Numbered from the stretch's first letter, positions 1-8,960 are shown. The stretch: 46,819 bases of DNA from CAYFLR01 sp964343805 (GCA_964343805.1 CAYFLR010000047.1:1-46819), one strand, 5' to 3'. Made by a program: numbers and translations. Notes: generated from the sequence alone by a model not told the origin.

Positions 1-2
1 CA

Positions 3-818
3 GGACTCGCCAAAGCTGCTCTTATGCCACTGCATAATTGGCTCCCATCTGCAATGGTTGCCCCTACGCCTGTTTCAGCTCTTCTCCATGCGGTTGCTGT
101 TGTTAAGGCAGGTGTTTTTTCCATTTCTCGTGTGATTTTATCTGGTTTTGGATTAGAAACTATGACCAACCTCGGCTTAGGTCTGCCTACGGCATATTTA
201 GCTGCCTTTACCATTGTGGTGGCATCCATAATCGCCATAACCAAAAATGACCTTAAGGCTAGACTGGCTTATTCCACAATTAGTCAGCTCTCTTACATTG
301 TCATTGGAGTTGCTATTTTAACTCCTGAGTCAGTTTATGGTGGCCTCCTTCATATTCCTCATCATGCCTTCTCCAAAATTACCCTGTTTTTTGCGGCTGG
401 AGCTATTTATGTGGCCACTCATCTAAAGAAGATTGATTTGCTACCAGGAATGGGAAGGCGACTTCCCTGGACTTTTAGTGCCTTTGGTTTGGCTTCATTG
501 AGTATGATTGGAGTTCCGCCTGTATGCGGATTTGTGACCAAGTGGTATTTAGTGAGCGGTGCTCTTTCTCAAGGGTATATAATACTGCTGGTGGCATTAC
601 TTGCCAGTACTCTTCTCAATGCTGTCTATTTTGTTCCTATTGTGTACAATGGATTTTTTAGTGAACCGGCTCCTGGTGTAGATCTATCGAAATATAAAGA
701 AGCCCCCCTCACTATGGTAGTACCTCTATTCTTAACTGCCATTATTTCAGTGGTTCTGGGCTTTTATCCCCAAATCTTTCTTAATTTTATTAAAATGCTA
801 GGAGGGTTAGGTGCTTAG
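3..818 (+). CDS. Antiporter-like membrane subunit (MrpD/NuoL family), 5' end missing
   Basis: The reading frame is open from base 3, so the gene starts upstream of the window; only about 271 C-terminal residues are present. The visible part starts in the TM7-TM8 core of proton-pumping antiporter-like subunits: AKAALMPLHNWLP, with the TM7 lysine, followed by VSALLHAVAVVKAGVF, with the TM8 lysine. Both lysines belong to the proton path in NuoL/M/N and MrpA/D proteins. A further lysine sits in FVTKWYL near TM12. The protein is inner-membrane and presumably translocates H+ or Na+ as part of the complex encoded downstream. The stop overlaps the next start by 8 bases, so translation is probably coupled. 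MrpD versus NuoL cannot be decided without the N-terminus. Confidence 0.9.
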   Translation, partial: GLAKAALMPLHNWLPSAMVAPTPVSALLHAVAVVKAGVFSISRVILSGFGLETMTNLGLGLPTAYLAAFTIVVASIIAITKNDLKARLAYSTISQLSYIVIGVAILTPESVYGGLLHIPHHAFSKITLFFAAGAIYVATHLKKIDLLPGMGRRLPWTFSAFGLASLSMIGVPPVCGFVTKWYLVSGALSQGYIILLVALLASTLLNAVYFVPIVYNGFFSEPAPGVDLSKYKEAPLTMVVPLFLTAIISVVLGFYPQIFLNFIKMLGGLGA

Positions 819-1065
819 TAATACAGGAAAATTCCTCCAACAACAGCGAAGTAACTCCGCCTTATGGAAAAAAGCCTTTTATGGCGTTTTAGCCCTTTTG
901 GTGGTGCTCAATATTTTTATTCATCCTCATAATGCTCACTTTGCCTTAGAAAAGTACCCAGGATTTTGGGCTCTTTTTGGTTTAGTGGGAGCTATTTTGT
1001 TAACAAAAGTAGCCAAAGGAATTGCTCATACGGTGTTAAATCGTACGGAGGATTTTTATGACTAG
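811..1065 (+). CDS. Small two-helix membrane protein of the antiporter operon
   Basis: This 84-residue protein starts at GTG 811, with a good ribosome site (GGAGGG, 801-806). It overlaps the genes on both sides by 8 bases each, so it is clearly a structural part of the operon. Two hydrophobic segments are visible: about residues 24-38 and 51-66. The first is followed by the His-rich turn HPHNAH. I do not recognise a named family. It is too short for NuoK/MrpC (about 100-110 residues, three helices). I infer a small accessory subunit that sits between the two antiporter-like subunits. Confidence 0.8.
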   Translation: MLSNTGKFLQQQRSNSALWKKAFYGVLALLVVLNIFIHPHNAHFALEKYPGFWALFGLVGAILLTKVAKGIAHTVLNRTEDFYD

Positions 1066-2824
1066 TTTCCTACATCCCTCTGGCTGGTATATAGGCCTCG
1101 CTGTTTTACTGTTTTTTCTTCCTCGCAAACAGGGAAGACTCCTGCTTCCGGTAGCAGCTATTGGTGCCATCGTCAGTGTCTTAATCGTTAAATTTGGAGT
1201 CTATGGTAAGGTCCCTTATCTTAATCAGATATTGGTTTTTGGTCGAGTGGATAGTTTAGCCTTAGTTTTTGCCCATGTGTTTGCTATTCAAGCCCTCATT
1301 GGCTTTATCTATGCCTGGCATGTAAAGGAAAAGTCTCACCACATTGCGGCCTCTCTCTATGTGGCCGGTGGTTTTGGCTGTGTCTTTGCCGGAGACTACT
1401 TTACCTTGTTTATTTTCTGGGAATTGATGAGTGTGGCATCCACCTTCTTAGTTTGGGTGGCTCGCAATAAGAAATCCACCCAAGCAGGATTCAGGTACTT
1501 TATTTTTCATACCTTGGGCGGACTCTTTTTACTAGCAGGGCTCCTGCTTCGATACCGCTATGTGGGGAACATGACATTCACCTCCATCTTACCTGATAAT
1601 GCAGCTTATTATGACTACCTGATCTTAATCGGCTTTTGTGTCAATGCGGCGGTCATCCCATTTCATGCCTGGTTGCCAGATACCTACCCTGAAGCCACTA
1701 TTCCGGGTGCGGTTTTTATGAGTGCTTTTACCACAAAAACTGCCGTTTACGTTCTTTTAAGGGGTTTTAGTGGATTTGAAATTCTGACCATTGCTGGGAC
1801 CGTGATGGCTCTCTATGGTGTTTTTTATGCAACCATAGAAAACAATGCCAGAAAGATTCTCTCCTATCATATTATTTCACAGGTGGGGTATATGGTGGCC
1901 GGTTGTGGTATAGGCACTGCTTTAACTCTAGATGGTGCTTCTGCTCATGCCTATGCTCATATTGTTTATAAAGGCCTCCTCTTTATGACTACCGGAGCCA
2001 TTTTATATGCTGCCGGAACAGCCAAGCTTTCTAACTTGGGTGGCCTGATTGAAAAGCTTCCCTGGGTATTTGTTGCCTATATGTTTGCGGCTGTATCTAT
2101 TTCTGGTTTTCCACTCTTTTCCGGGTTTGTCAGTAAAACCATGGTGATAAACGGAGCCGCAAATGCTCATAGAACCTGGATTGCTATGGGGCTAGAGCTG
2201 GCTTCTGTTGGAACTTTCCTTTCTGTAGGGCTTAAACTTCCTTACTTCGCCTTTTATGCGAAGCCCAAATACACCGGTCCTGACTTAAAACCCATTCCGG
2301 TAAATATGTACATTGCTATGTTTATGGCCTCTTTTCTCTGCCTATTTATTGGTGTATACCCTGAGTTTCTATACAGCTTACTACCTAATAATGCAGAGTA
2401 TGTTCCTTACTCTGCATGGCATGTGGTCCAAACCCTACAAATTTTATTATTCACAGGTCTCGGTTTTTATCTCCTAGTTAAGAAATTAACACCTGAAGCT
2501 ATGATTAATTTGGATCTTGAGTATTTCTATCGTTTAATAGGTCGACTTTTCGTGAAACTCTGTCGAATTCCCTTCGCTCTTTTTGATGACTGGTGGACAG
2601 AGCGTTACCGAGCAATAGGAATCCGTGGTCTCTCCTTTTCTGCATCTTTTGCCTCTTGGGGAGACAATGCGGTGATTAAAGCCACTGTTGATTTTATAGC
2701 CTCTACAGTTCGATCTATTGGCGGAGGAGCCGCTCGGATTCAATCTGGCCAATTGAGATATTACATTGCGCTGGCGTTTATAGTTTCTTTTGCCCTAGTT
2801 TTGTCAATCACGCTTAGTTTGTGA
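1058..2824 (+). CDS. NuoL/MrpD-like antiporter subunit
   Basis: This is a 588-residue polytopic membrane protein of the proton-conducting antiporter family (complex I / Mrp type). The TM5 glutamate is present (FWELMS, Glu122) and so is the TM8 lysine (FTTKTAVY, Lys227). The TM7 lysine of NuoM appears replaced by Asn196 in VNAAVIPFHAWLP. After the 14-helix core there is a tail with a hydrophilic stretch (about residues 490-530) and a final helix (about 568-586), loosely recalling the NuoL lateral extension. The ATG at 1058 follows a GGAG-type ribosome site and overlaps the upstream gene; the next start is 7 bases after the stop. The exact subfamily is uncertain. Confidence 0.88.
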   Translation: MTSFLHPSGWYIGLAVLLFFLPRKQGRLLLPVAAIGAIVSVLIVKFGVYGKVPYLNQILVFGRVDSLALVFAHVFAIQALIGFIYAWHVKEKSHHIAASLYVAGGFGCVFAGDYFTLFIFWELMSVASTFLVWVARNKKSTQAGFRYFIFHTLGGLFLLAGLLLRYRYVGNMTFTSILPDNAAYYDYLILIGFCVNAAVIPFHAWLPDTYPEATIPGAVFMSAFTTKTAVYVLLRGFSGFEILTIAGTVMALYGVFYATIENNARKILSYHIISQVGYMVAGCGIGTALTLDGASAHAYAHIVYKGLLFMTTGAILYAAGTAKLSNLGGLIEKLPWVFVAYMFAAVSISGFPLFSGFVSKTMVINGAANAHRTWIAMGLELASVGTFLSVGLKLPYFAFYAKPKYTGPDLKPIPVNMYIAMFMASFLCLFIGVYPEFLYSLLPNNAEYVPYSAWHVVQTLQILLFTGLGFYLLVKKLTPEAMINLDLEYFYRLIGRLFVKLCRIPFALFDDWWTERYRAIGIRGLSFSASFASWGDNAVIKATVDFIASTVRSIGGGAARIQSGQLRYYIALAFIVSFALVLSITLSL

Positions 2825-2831
2825 GCAGAGA

Positions 2832-4367
2832 ATGAATATAGAAGGTATTCCTATTTTAAGTATTTTGATATTTTTTCCACTGGTTGCGGGAGTGTTTTTA
2901 CTCTTCCATACCAATGCCAACCTGATTAGAAAATGGGCGTTGTTTTTTAGTGGAATAGAAGCTCTTCTCAGTATCCCATTGATTCTTAACTACCGATCAG
3001 ATACTGCCGCTTTTCAAATGGTAGAGATGATTCCTTGGGTTCCTAAATGGGGTCTTAATTATTCCTTAGGAATTGATGGCATATCCTATCTTATGGTGCT
3101 TTTATCTATTTGGTTGCTTCCTTTTACCATTTTATGCTCCTGGAGCTATATTCAAACGCGCGTAAAAGAGTTTCATTTTTGTCTGTTTTTTCTTACTTCT
3201 GCCTGTGTGGGTGTGTTTTGCGCTCTGGCTTTAGTGCTTTTTTATGTTTATTGGGAAGCCATGCTAATCCCCATGTATCTTTTAATCGGTGTGTGGGGTG
3301 GGCCAAATAGAAGGTATGCATCTTTAAAGTTTTTCCTCTATACATTAGCTGGAAGTACACTTTTATTAGTTGCTTTTGTGGCTTTTTATGTCAGTGCAGA
3401 TACCTTCTCTATTCCTGAATTAATGAAAACTTCTTTCTCATTTAAGTTCCAATATTGGACCTTTTTAGCAATGGGAATTGCTTTTGCTATTAAGGTACCA
3501 ATGTTTCCATTTCATACTTGGTTGCCTGCTGCTCATGTGGAAGCACCCACAGCAGGAAGTGTGGTTTTAGCCTCAGTTCTATTAAAAATGGGAGCCTATG
3601 GATTCTTAAGATTTTGTCTCCCCCTCACTCCAGATGCCAGTTTCTATTTTGCTCCTCTTATGATTACTCTATCCATTTTCTCAATAATCTATGGAGGACT
3701 AGTGGCCTTAGGGCAAACTGATATTAAAAAACTGGTGGCTTATTCCAGTGTGGGTCATATGGGGTTTGTGACCTTGGGGATTTTTATATTTAACCAAGAA
3801 GGAATCCAAGGGGCTATCTTACAAATGCTCAATCATGGTATTACCACAGGTGCTATGTTTATGATGATTGGTATTATTTATGAACGCAGTCACAGTAGAA
3901 ATATCGTCGATAATTTGGGATTAGCAAAATATCTCCCTGTTTACATCGGCTTTTGGGGACTCTTTTCTCTGTCTTCCATGGGATTTCCAGGTACCAACAG
4001 TTTTGTAAGTGAAGCTCTGGTGTTGATAGGAGCTTTTAAACACAGTTATTTGGTTGGCTTTTTAGCCATTCCAGGAGCTATGTTGGCAGCTGCCTACATG
4101 CTTCATTTGCTGCAACGTCTCTCTTGGGGAAGTCCTTCTCCTGCCAAAAAATGGTCTGATTTTAACCTCAGAGAATGGTCCTATATTGTACCTATGGCCA
4201 TTCTTGTTATCTATATCGGTTTTGCGCCGGGGGTCACTATTCGTAGTATCTCTAATTCAGTATCCCATTTGATAGAAAGATTTCATATGCCGGTGGCTCA
4301 AATTAAATCACCAATGACAATGGAAAACCCCATCTCCTTGGCCAGTGCTAAAAAGGAGGTTAAATAA
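2832..4367 (+). CDS. nuoM: NADH-quinone oxidoreductase subunit M (NuoM)
   Basis: This 511-residue, about 14-helix inner-membrane protein closely resembles complex I NuoM. The functional residues are in place: Glu142 in YVYWEAMLIPMY (TM5), Lys221 in AIKVPMFPFHTWLP (TM7), Lys252 in LLKMGAYG (TM8) and Glu394 in SFVSEALVL (TM12). The length matches E. coli NuoM (about 509). It should form one proton channel of the membrane arm. Its stop shares a base with the nuoN start (TAATG), so the two are translationally coupled. No upstream nuoA-K block is visible, so membership of a canonical complex I is not shown. Confidence 0.92.
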   Translation: MNIEGIPILSILIFFPLVAGVFLLFHTNANLIRKWALFFSGIEALLSIPLILNYRSDTAAFQMVEMIPWVPKWGLNYSLGIDGISYLMVLLSIWLLPFTILCSWSYIQTRVKEFHFCLFFLTSACVGVFCALALVLFYVYWEAMLIPMYLLIGVWGGPNRRYASLKFFLYTLAGSTLLLVAFVAFYVSADTFSIPELMKTSFSFKFQYWTFLAMGIAFAIKVPMFPFHTWLPAAHVEAPTAGSVVLASVLLKMGAYGFLRFCLPLTPDASFYFAPLMITLSIFSIIYGGLVALGQTDIKKLVAYSSVGHMGFVTLGIFIFNQEGIQGAILQMLNHGITTGAMFMMIGIIYERSHSRNIVDNLGLAKYLPVYIGFWGLFSLSSMGFPGTNSFVSEALVLIGAFKHSYLVGFLAIPGAMLAAAYMLHLLQRLSWGSPSPAKKWSDFNLREWSYIVPMAILVIYIGFAPGVTIRSISNSVSHLIERFHMPVAQIKSPMTMENPISLASAKKEVK

Positions 4368-5782
4368 TGAACTTTGATGTTTTGCTACTGGTATTGCCCG
4401 AGCTTTTTCAACTATTACTCACATTGTTTTTATTTGCAGCAGCTCTCTTTTTCCCGGGAGAAAAGGTTTCTTTGAAGTGGCTTCGTTTGGGCGCTTTTTT
4501 AAATATTTTGATTTCTTTTTATGCTCTCAATTTAAATGGATTGATTTTTGCCGGTGTCTATCAAGTTGATCAACTCTCTCAGTTTTTTAAATTAGCTATT
4601 GCAATTGGGTTCTGGTTCATCCTGTTTACCAATAAGTTTCAGCCCACTTTAGATGATCAGAAGAATACAGACTACTTCTTTCTCTTAAGCATGAGTGTCT
4701 GGGGGCTGATGCTCTTAGCTAGCACGGTGGAACTAATCACTATTTATGTCGCGTTAGAAGTTTCTTCTTACAGCCTATATACGCTTGTTGCCCTACGGAA
4801 AAAATCTAGGAAGGCAGCCGAAGCGGGTATTAAATATATCCTATTTGGTGCTGCCGCTACGGCCATTTCCCTTTATGGTTTTTCATACATTATTGGAACA
4901 TTCCATACCAGTTACCTCAATGAACTCACTGTACAGGATTGGAGCTTTTCCTCCTCACCCGCCGCAGTCATTGGGCTTTGTATGTTTCTTTTTGGCTTCT
5001 TTTTTAAATTGGCGCTCTTTCCATTTCATTTTTGGGCGCCAGATATCTATGAAGGAGCAAGTAATGAAACCGCAGCCTATATTGCCAGTATTCCTAAACT
5101 CGGTGCAGCAGTTATTTTTATTCGGTTGTGTGCCTTTTTTGTTCCCGGCGAGATGTCCTTGATATTGGCAGTTTGCGGTGCAATCTCTATGACTTATGGT
5201 AATCTGTCCGCTTTAGCCCAAACCGATTTAAAAAGACTCATTGGTTATTCCAGTATGGCTCATGCTGGTTATTTGACTCTGGGTTTGATTGCCGGTACTG
5301 CAGATGGTTTTGCGGCCGTTTCCTTCTACATATTTATCTACATTCTAATGAATTTAGCTATATTCACTGTTATCACTCACCTAGCTAAAGATGGTAAAAA
5401 TGTAAGCCTTTCCGATTTAGATGGTCTTCACGCTAGAAATCCCCTTTTAGCCATGATTCTTCTGGTATCAGCCTTCTCATTGGTAGGGCTTCCACCTACT
5501 GCAGGTTTTATGGGTAAGCTTTTTCTTCTTACATCAGCCTGGGATCAAGGTTACAACTGGTTAGTTATTGTAGCAGCGGTAAACACTGCTATTTCGATTT
5601 ATTATTATTTAAATCTTGTGCGTCATGCGTACACAAAAGATCCGAATACGATTTCTCGTCCTATGAAAGAAGGTCATTTGTGGTGGGGGGCTTTGCTTGC
5701 AGGTATTGTTCTCATATTGGGAATAATGCCATATACGGTATTTAAGTATGCAATTAAAGCAGGGCAAATATTTATTCTTTAG
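4367..5782 (+). CDS. nuoN: NADH-quinone oxidoreductase subunit N (NuoN)
   Basis: A 471-residue polytopic membrane protein matching NuoN in length and motifs. Glu131 lies in VALEVSSYSLYTL (TM5), Lys214 in FFFKLALFPFHFWAPD (TM7) and Lys244 in SIPKLGAA (TM8). The phrase AQTDLKRLIGYSSMAHAGY is typical of complex I N subunits. In complex I, NuoN is the antiporter-like subunit closest to the quinone-linking small subunits. It ends the membrane-protein block. A 61-base spacer containing a stem-loop separates it from the iron-sulfur genes. Confidence 0.92.
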   Translation: MNFDVLLLVLPELFQLLLTLFLFAAALFFPGEKVSLKWLRLGAFLNILISFYALNLNGLIFAGVYQVDQLSQFFKLAIAIGFWFILFTNKFQPTLDDQKNTDYFFLLSMSVWGLMLLASTVELITIYVALEVSSYSLYTLVALRKKSRKAAEAGIKYILFGAAATAISLYGFSYIIGTFHTSYLNELTVQDWSFSSSPAAVIGLCMFLFGFFFKLALFPFHFWAPDIYEGASNETAAYIASIPKLGAAVIFIRLCAFFVPGEMSLILAVCGAISMTYGNLSALAQTDLKRLIGYSSMAHAGYLTLGLIAGTADGFAAVSFYIFIYILMNLAIFTVITHLAKDGKNVSLSDLDGLHARNPLLAMILLVSAFSLVGLPPTAGFMGKLFLLTSAWDQGYNWLVIVAAVNTAISIYYYLNLVRHAYTKDPNTISRPMKEGHLWWGALLAGIVLILGIMPYTVFKYAIKAGQIFIL

Positions 5783-5784
5783 CG

Positions 5785-5827
5785 ACGGTACATCCAGCAG
5801 TTAATTGTTCAACTGAGCTGGAACCGT
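5785..5827. other. Stem-loop between membrane-arm and redox genes
   Basis: In the 61-base spacer between nuoN and the first ferredoxin gene, CCAGCAGTT (5794-5802) pairs with AACT-GA-GCTGG (5811-5821) with a two-base bulge. An outer ACGG (5785-5788) pairs with CCGT (5824-5827). No T-run follows, so this is not a standard terminator. It could be an mRNA processing or stability element separating the two halves of the operon; that role is inference. Confidence 0.45.
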
Positions 5828-5843
5828 TAGAGGATGATAAAAA

Positions 5844-6356
5844 ATGAGTGAATATACCATTAGCTTAAACCAGGAAAGATGTATTGCCTGTCGTGCTTGC
5901 GAGGTCCATTGCCAAACCAAGCAAGGTGAAGAGCAGATGAAATTAGGCCGGTTTTATACAGTGACGGAGTATGGCAAAGGAGAGCAGCCGGCTGCCTCTC
6001 ATATTTTTCTACCCTGTCTGCATTGTGAAAATCCCTGGTGTGTTCATGCCTGCCCAACCTATGCACTCTATCGAGATACTGAAAATGGGATGGTTTTTCT
6101 AGATGAAGAACTCTGTTATGGTTGTCAGGCTTGTATTGCCGCTTGTCCCTGGGAGGTTCCTCAAAAAAGTGAAGAGACAGGAGAAGTTGTAAAATGTGAT
6201 TATTGTATTGATTTGATTGAAAAAGGAATGGACCCGGCCTGTGTCAAAGGATGTCCGACCAAAGCATTGAACTTTGTCTCTGCTACTCAGGGAGTCAAAG
6301 ACCAGAGAATTGCATATACCAAGCAAGCACTACTTAAAAGCAAAGCGAGGAGTTGA
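5844..6356 (+). CDS. Four-cluster ferredoxin subunit (HycB/HydN/DmsB type)
   Basis: This 170-residue protein carries four cysteine groups typical of electron-transfer subunits with four [4Fe-4S] clusters. They are CIACRACEVHC near the N-terminus, CLHCENPWCVHACP, CYGCQACIAACP, and CDYCIDLIEKG with CVKGCP near the C-terminus. Such subunits carry electrons to or from molybdopterin enzymes, and the next gene encodes one. No twin-arginine or Sec signal is seen, so it is cytoplasmic. The ATG at 5844 has AGAGG nearby. Its end overlaps possible upstream starts of the Mo enzyme, but the best start of that gene lies 5 bases after this stop. A second, similar gene follows at 8437. Confidence 0.9.
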   Translation: MSEYTISLNQERCIACRACEVHCQTKQGEEQMKLGRFYTVTEYGKGEQPAASHIFLPCLHCENPWCVHACPTYALYRDTENGMVFLDEELCYGCQACIAACPWEVPQKSEETGEVVKCDYCIDLIEKGMDPACVKGCPTKALNFVSATQGVKDQRIAYTKQALLKSKARS

Positions 6357-6360
6357 TAAA

Positions 6361-8421
6361 GTGGAAAAGAAAAATGGCCAAGAACATTTTACCTTATGCG
6401 GCATGTGTCCTAATTCTTGCCCCGTTCAAGTATCGGTAGCAGAGAATAAAGTTGAGTGGCTTTTTGGTAATCCCCATGATGGTATGGAGGGGGCGCTCTG
6501 TCCGATAGGTGGGGCAAGTAAATCTCAACTTCATGATCAAGAGAGATTAAAAACGCCGTTAATTAGAGAAGGTGAAAGAGGAAGTGGTCGGTGGAAAGAA
6601 GCTTCTTGGGATGAAGCATTTGAATTTATCGCTGAAAAGTTAAAGCCAATTTTAGAAGAGAATCCTCAGAGTTTTGTATTGGGTAACGGCACTGGTTCAA
6701 CTGATATTGCTGAGACTTTTACCAAAGCTTTGGGTAGCCCTAATTACTTCAACTTGGATCGAATGGATCAAGGAAGTAATGATTTAGTTTGTCGGGAGCT
6801 CTTTGGACACCCTTTTGAGAAAATAGCATTTGATTTTCTGAACACCAAGCAGGTGGTTTTTTATGGGAGTAACTTTTTTGAATCAATTAATCTAAAACCT
6901 GTGAATTCCCTCTTAACAGCTATGAAAAGGGGGGCTAAATTAACTGTTTTAGATCCAAGAGTTTCCATTACTGCCACCAAATCTCATAAGTATTTACAAA
7001 TCAATCCAGGCACTGATCTGGCTTTTAACTATGGCTTAATCAAGTATCTACTGGATAAAAAACTCTATAACCAAGATTTTGTAGAAAAATATACGGCCGG
7101 CTTAGAAGCGTTGACTCAGACAGTTGCTGAATGCTCCTTGGAATGGACAGAAAAGCAAACTGGGATAAATCAAAAAGATATCCAACAGCTGGCTGAAAGC
7201 ATGGCCAAGGTGAGCCCCTCGGTGATCTTTTATCCGGGTAAAACCAGTTTAGGCTATCAAGATGATGTGGCCCTAAAAAGATCAATATACACCTTAAATT
7301 GTTTAATGGGTGCGGTAAATACTGAGGGATCTCTTTTTATAACTCCGGAAATGAATCAAATTGATTTACCGGAGCTCAAGCATTTATCAAGTCAAAATTT
7401 TCCTGAATCAGCTAAGGCTGCGCGAGTCGATGAACATGATGAGTCTAAATTTCTGAATAAAAAATGGGGACTCCCTGCTAAATTAAAAACAGCTTTAGCC
7501 GAGTCTAAGCCTTACCCTATTAAAGCGGCACTATTTTGGCAAAGTAACCCCTTAGTTGATTTGCCCAACTATAAGGAGAATTATCAGCTGTTTGGAAAAT
7601 TGGATTTTATAATTAGTGTTGATAATTACCTGAATGAGACTGCTGGACTAGCTGATGTTATTTTACCCGAATCTACCTATTTAGAAAGAACCGATCCGGT
7701 GGAATTAGAAAAAGGACTTTTTCCCCGTTTAAAACTCCGTAAACAGGTGGTTAAGCCCATACATAACACTCTTTCTGGGGCTATGATTTTTAAACACTTG
7801 GCTGAAAAGTTGGGAGCCGAAAAGTACTTTTCCTATAAAGATGAAGAGCAATTAGTCAGTTTCCAAATGACTCACTTCGATTATTCTTTGGAAGACTTTG
7901 AAACCAAGGGATTTATTAAATTAACTTCCAAAAACCAACGCCCCATAGTTGATGATTCTTTATTTTTAACCACATCAAAGAAAATTGAATGGGGTTCCTT
8001 TGAACCTTATAAAGCTACGAAGGGAAATGCGGATGGTAAGCTAAGGTTAATTTCCGGTGGTATTAACACTCATTTTAAGAGTCAGACTCAGAATGTCCCC
8101 GTACTGAATGATCTGATGCCAGAAAATAAACTTTGGATTCATTCCAAAGTGGCTTCCTCATTAAAGTTAGAAACGAATGAGATGGTAGAGGTGGCCTCCG
8201 ATGCAGGATGTGAAAAAATTAAAGTATTTATTACCGATTTTATTCATCCTGAAACAGTCTTTATGGCAGAAAACTTTGGACGTAAATCTCCGCCGCTAAG
8301 TCGCTGCTTTGGCAAGGGCGCCATGTCGAGTGCTTTAACTTCTTCGAAAGTAGAATCCATCGCAGACAGTTTTTTAAAAAATGAAACATTTGTACAGATA
8401 AAAAAAATAAGTGCCTCTTAA
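6361..8421 (+). CDS. Molybdopterin (Mo/W-bisPGD) oxidoreductase, formate dehydrogenase/PsrA-PhsA-like
   Basis: The preferred start is GTG 6361, 8 bases after GCGAGGAG, giving 686 residues; an in-frame ATG at 6274 lies inside the upstream gene and lacks a ribosome site. The N-terminal [4Fe-4S] motif is CGMCPNSC plus Cys47. Pterin-binding signatures follow: LDPRVSITATKSHKYLQINPGTD, and near residue 400 FWQSNP plus NETAGLADVILPES. The C-terminal domain ends in a typical small beta region. No signal peptide is present, so it is cytoplasmic. Two oddities: the usual CPKG lysine is Ile (CPIG), and the residue twelve positions from the Gly of the GSPN anchor, normally Cys or Sec, is Asp136. Substrate is unknown; formate is only one possibility. 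Confidence 0.87.
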   Translation: MEKKNGQEHFTLCGMCPNSCPVQVSVAENKVEWLFGNPHDGMEGALCPIGGASKSQLHDQERLKTPLIREGERGSGRWKEASWDEAFEFIAEKLKPILEENPQSFVLGNGTGSTDIAETFTKALGSPNYFNLDRMDQGSNDLVCRELFGHPFEKIAFDFLNTKQVVFYGSNFFESINLKPVNSLLTAMKRGAKLTVLDPRVSITATKSHKYLQINPGTDLAFNYGLIKYLLDKKLYNQDFVEKYTAGLEALTQTVAECSLEWTEKQTGINQKDIQQLAESMAKVSPSVIFYPGKTSLGYQDDVALKRSIYTLNCLMGAVNTEGSLFITPEMNQIDLPELKHLSSQNFPESAKAARVDEHDESKFLNKKWGLPAKLKTALAESKPYPIKAALFWQSNPLVDLPNYKENYQLFGKLDFIISVDNYLNETAGLADVILPESTYLERTDPVELEKGLFPRLKLRKQVVKPIHNTLSGAMIFKHLAEKLGAEKYFSYKDEEQLVSFQMTHFDYSLEDFETKGFIKLTSKNQRPIVDDSLFLTTSKKIEWGSFEPYKATKGNADGKLRLISGGINTHFKSQTQNVPVLNDLMPENKLWIHSKVASSLKLETNEMVEVASDAGCEKIKVFITDFIHPETVFMAENFGRKSPPLSRCFGKGAMSSALTSSKVESIADSFLKNETFVQIKKISAS

Positions 8422-8436
8422 ATCGGGAGAGTTATT

Positions 8437-8940
8437 ATGAGTAAATATTATTTGATGCTTGATCAAACAAAATGCATTGGCTGCCTGAGTTGCCAACTGC
8501 ACTGCAGGGAAAATAAGAACTTACCAGAAGGTCCTAAACCAGGTCAAATTATGGTGGTTGGTCCTAAGTTTATGGGAGACAATCCCACCAGTGCCCACAT
8601 TTTTATATCTTGTTTTCATTGTGACACACCCTGGTGTGTAAATTCTTGTCCAACTCTGGCCCTCGAAAAGAGAGAAGATGGAATTGTATTACTAAAAGAA
8701 GAGCTATGCGTTGGATGTAAATCCTGTATTGTGGGCTGTCCTTTTGGCTGTATGCAGTGGAATCCAGATAATCAAAAAGTGACCAAATGCGATCTTTGTT
8801 TTGAACGGGTTGATGAAGGCCAGGAGCCTGCTTGTGTGGCAAATTGTACAACTAAATGTCTGAAATTTGGAAAAACTGAAGATCGTAAACCTAATTCAGA
8901 TTGTCTAGTTACTGATGCCGATTTGCCAATAGAAGGATAA
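8437..8940 (+). CDS. Second four-cluster ferredoxin subunit (HycB/HydN type)
   Basis: This 167-residue paralogue of the protein at 5844 has four cysteine groups: CIGCLSCQLHC, CFHCDTPWCVNSCP, CVGCKSCIVGCP, and CDLCFERVDEG with CVANC. It is cytoplasmic and predicted to carry four [4Fe-4S] clusters. It lies 15 bases after the Mo enzyme with GGGAG before the ATG. Two such proteins bracketing a Mo enzyme would make a long electron wire from the catalytic subunit towards the NuoE/F/G-like module that follows. Which one contacts which partner is not visible. Confidence 0.9.
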   Translation: MSKYYLMLDQTKCIGCLSCQLHCRENKNLPEGPKPGQIMVVGPKFMGDNPTSAHIFISCFHCDTPWCVNSCPTLALEKREDGIVLLKEELCVGCKSCIVGCPFGCMQWNPDNQKVTKCDLCFERVDEGQEPACVANCTTKCLKFGKTEDRKPNSDCLVTDADLPIEG

Positions 8941-8960
8941 AAAGTTGAAAGGGTAAGATT

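Noticed and set aside
6274..6360. Longer N-terminus for the Mo oxidoreductase starting inside the upstream ferredoxin gene
   Set aside because: No ribosome site and no family homology before residue EHFTLCG; GTG 6361 has GCGAGGAG at ideal spacing.
6361..8421. Selenocysteine in the Mo enzyme
   Set aside because: There is no in-frame TGA in the coding frame; the ligand position encodes Asp (GAT).
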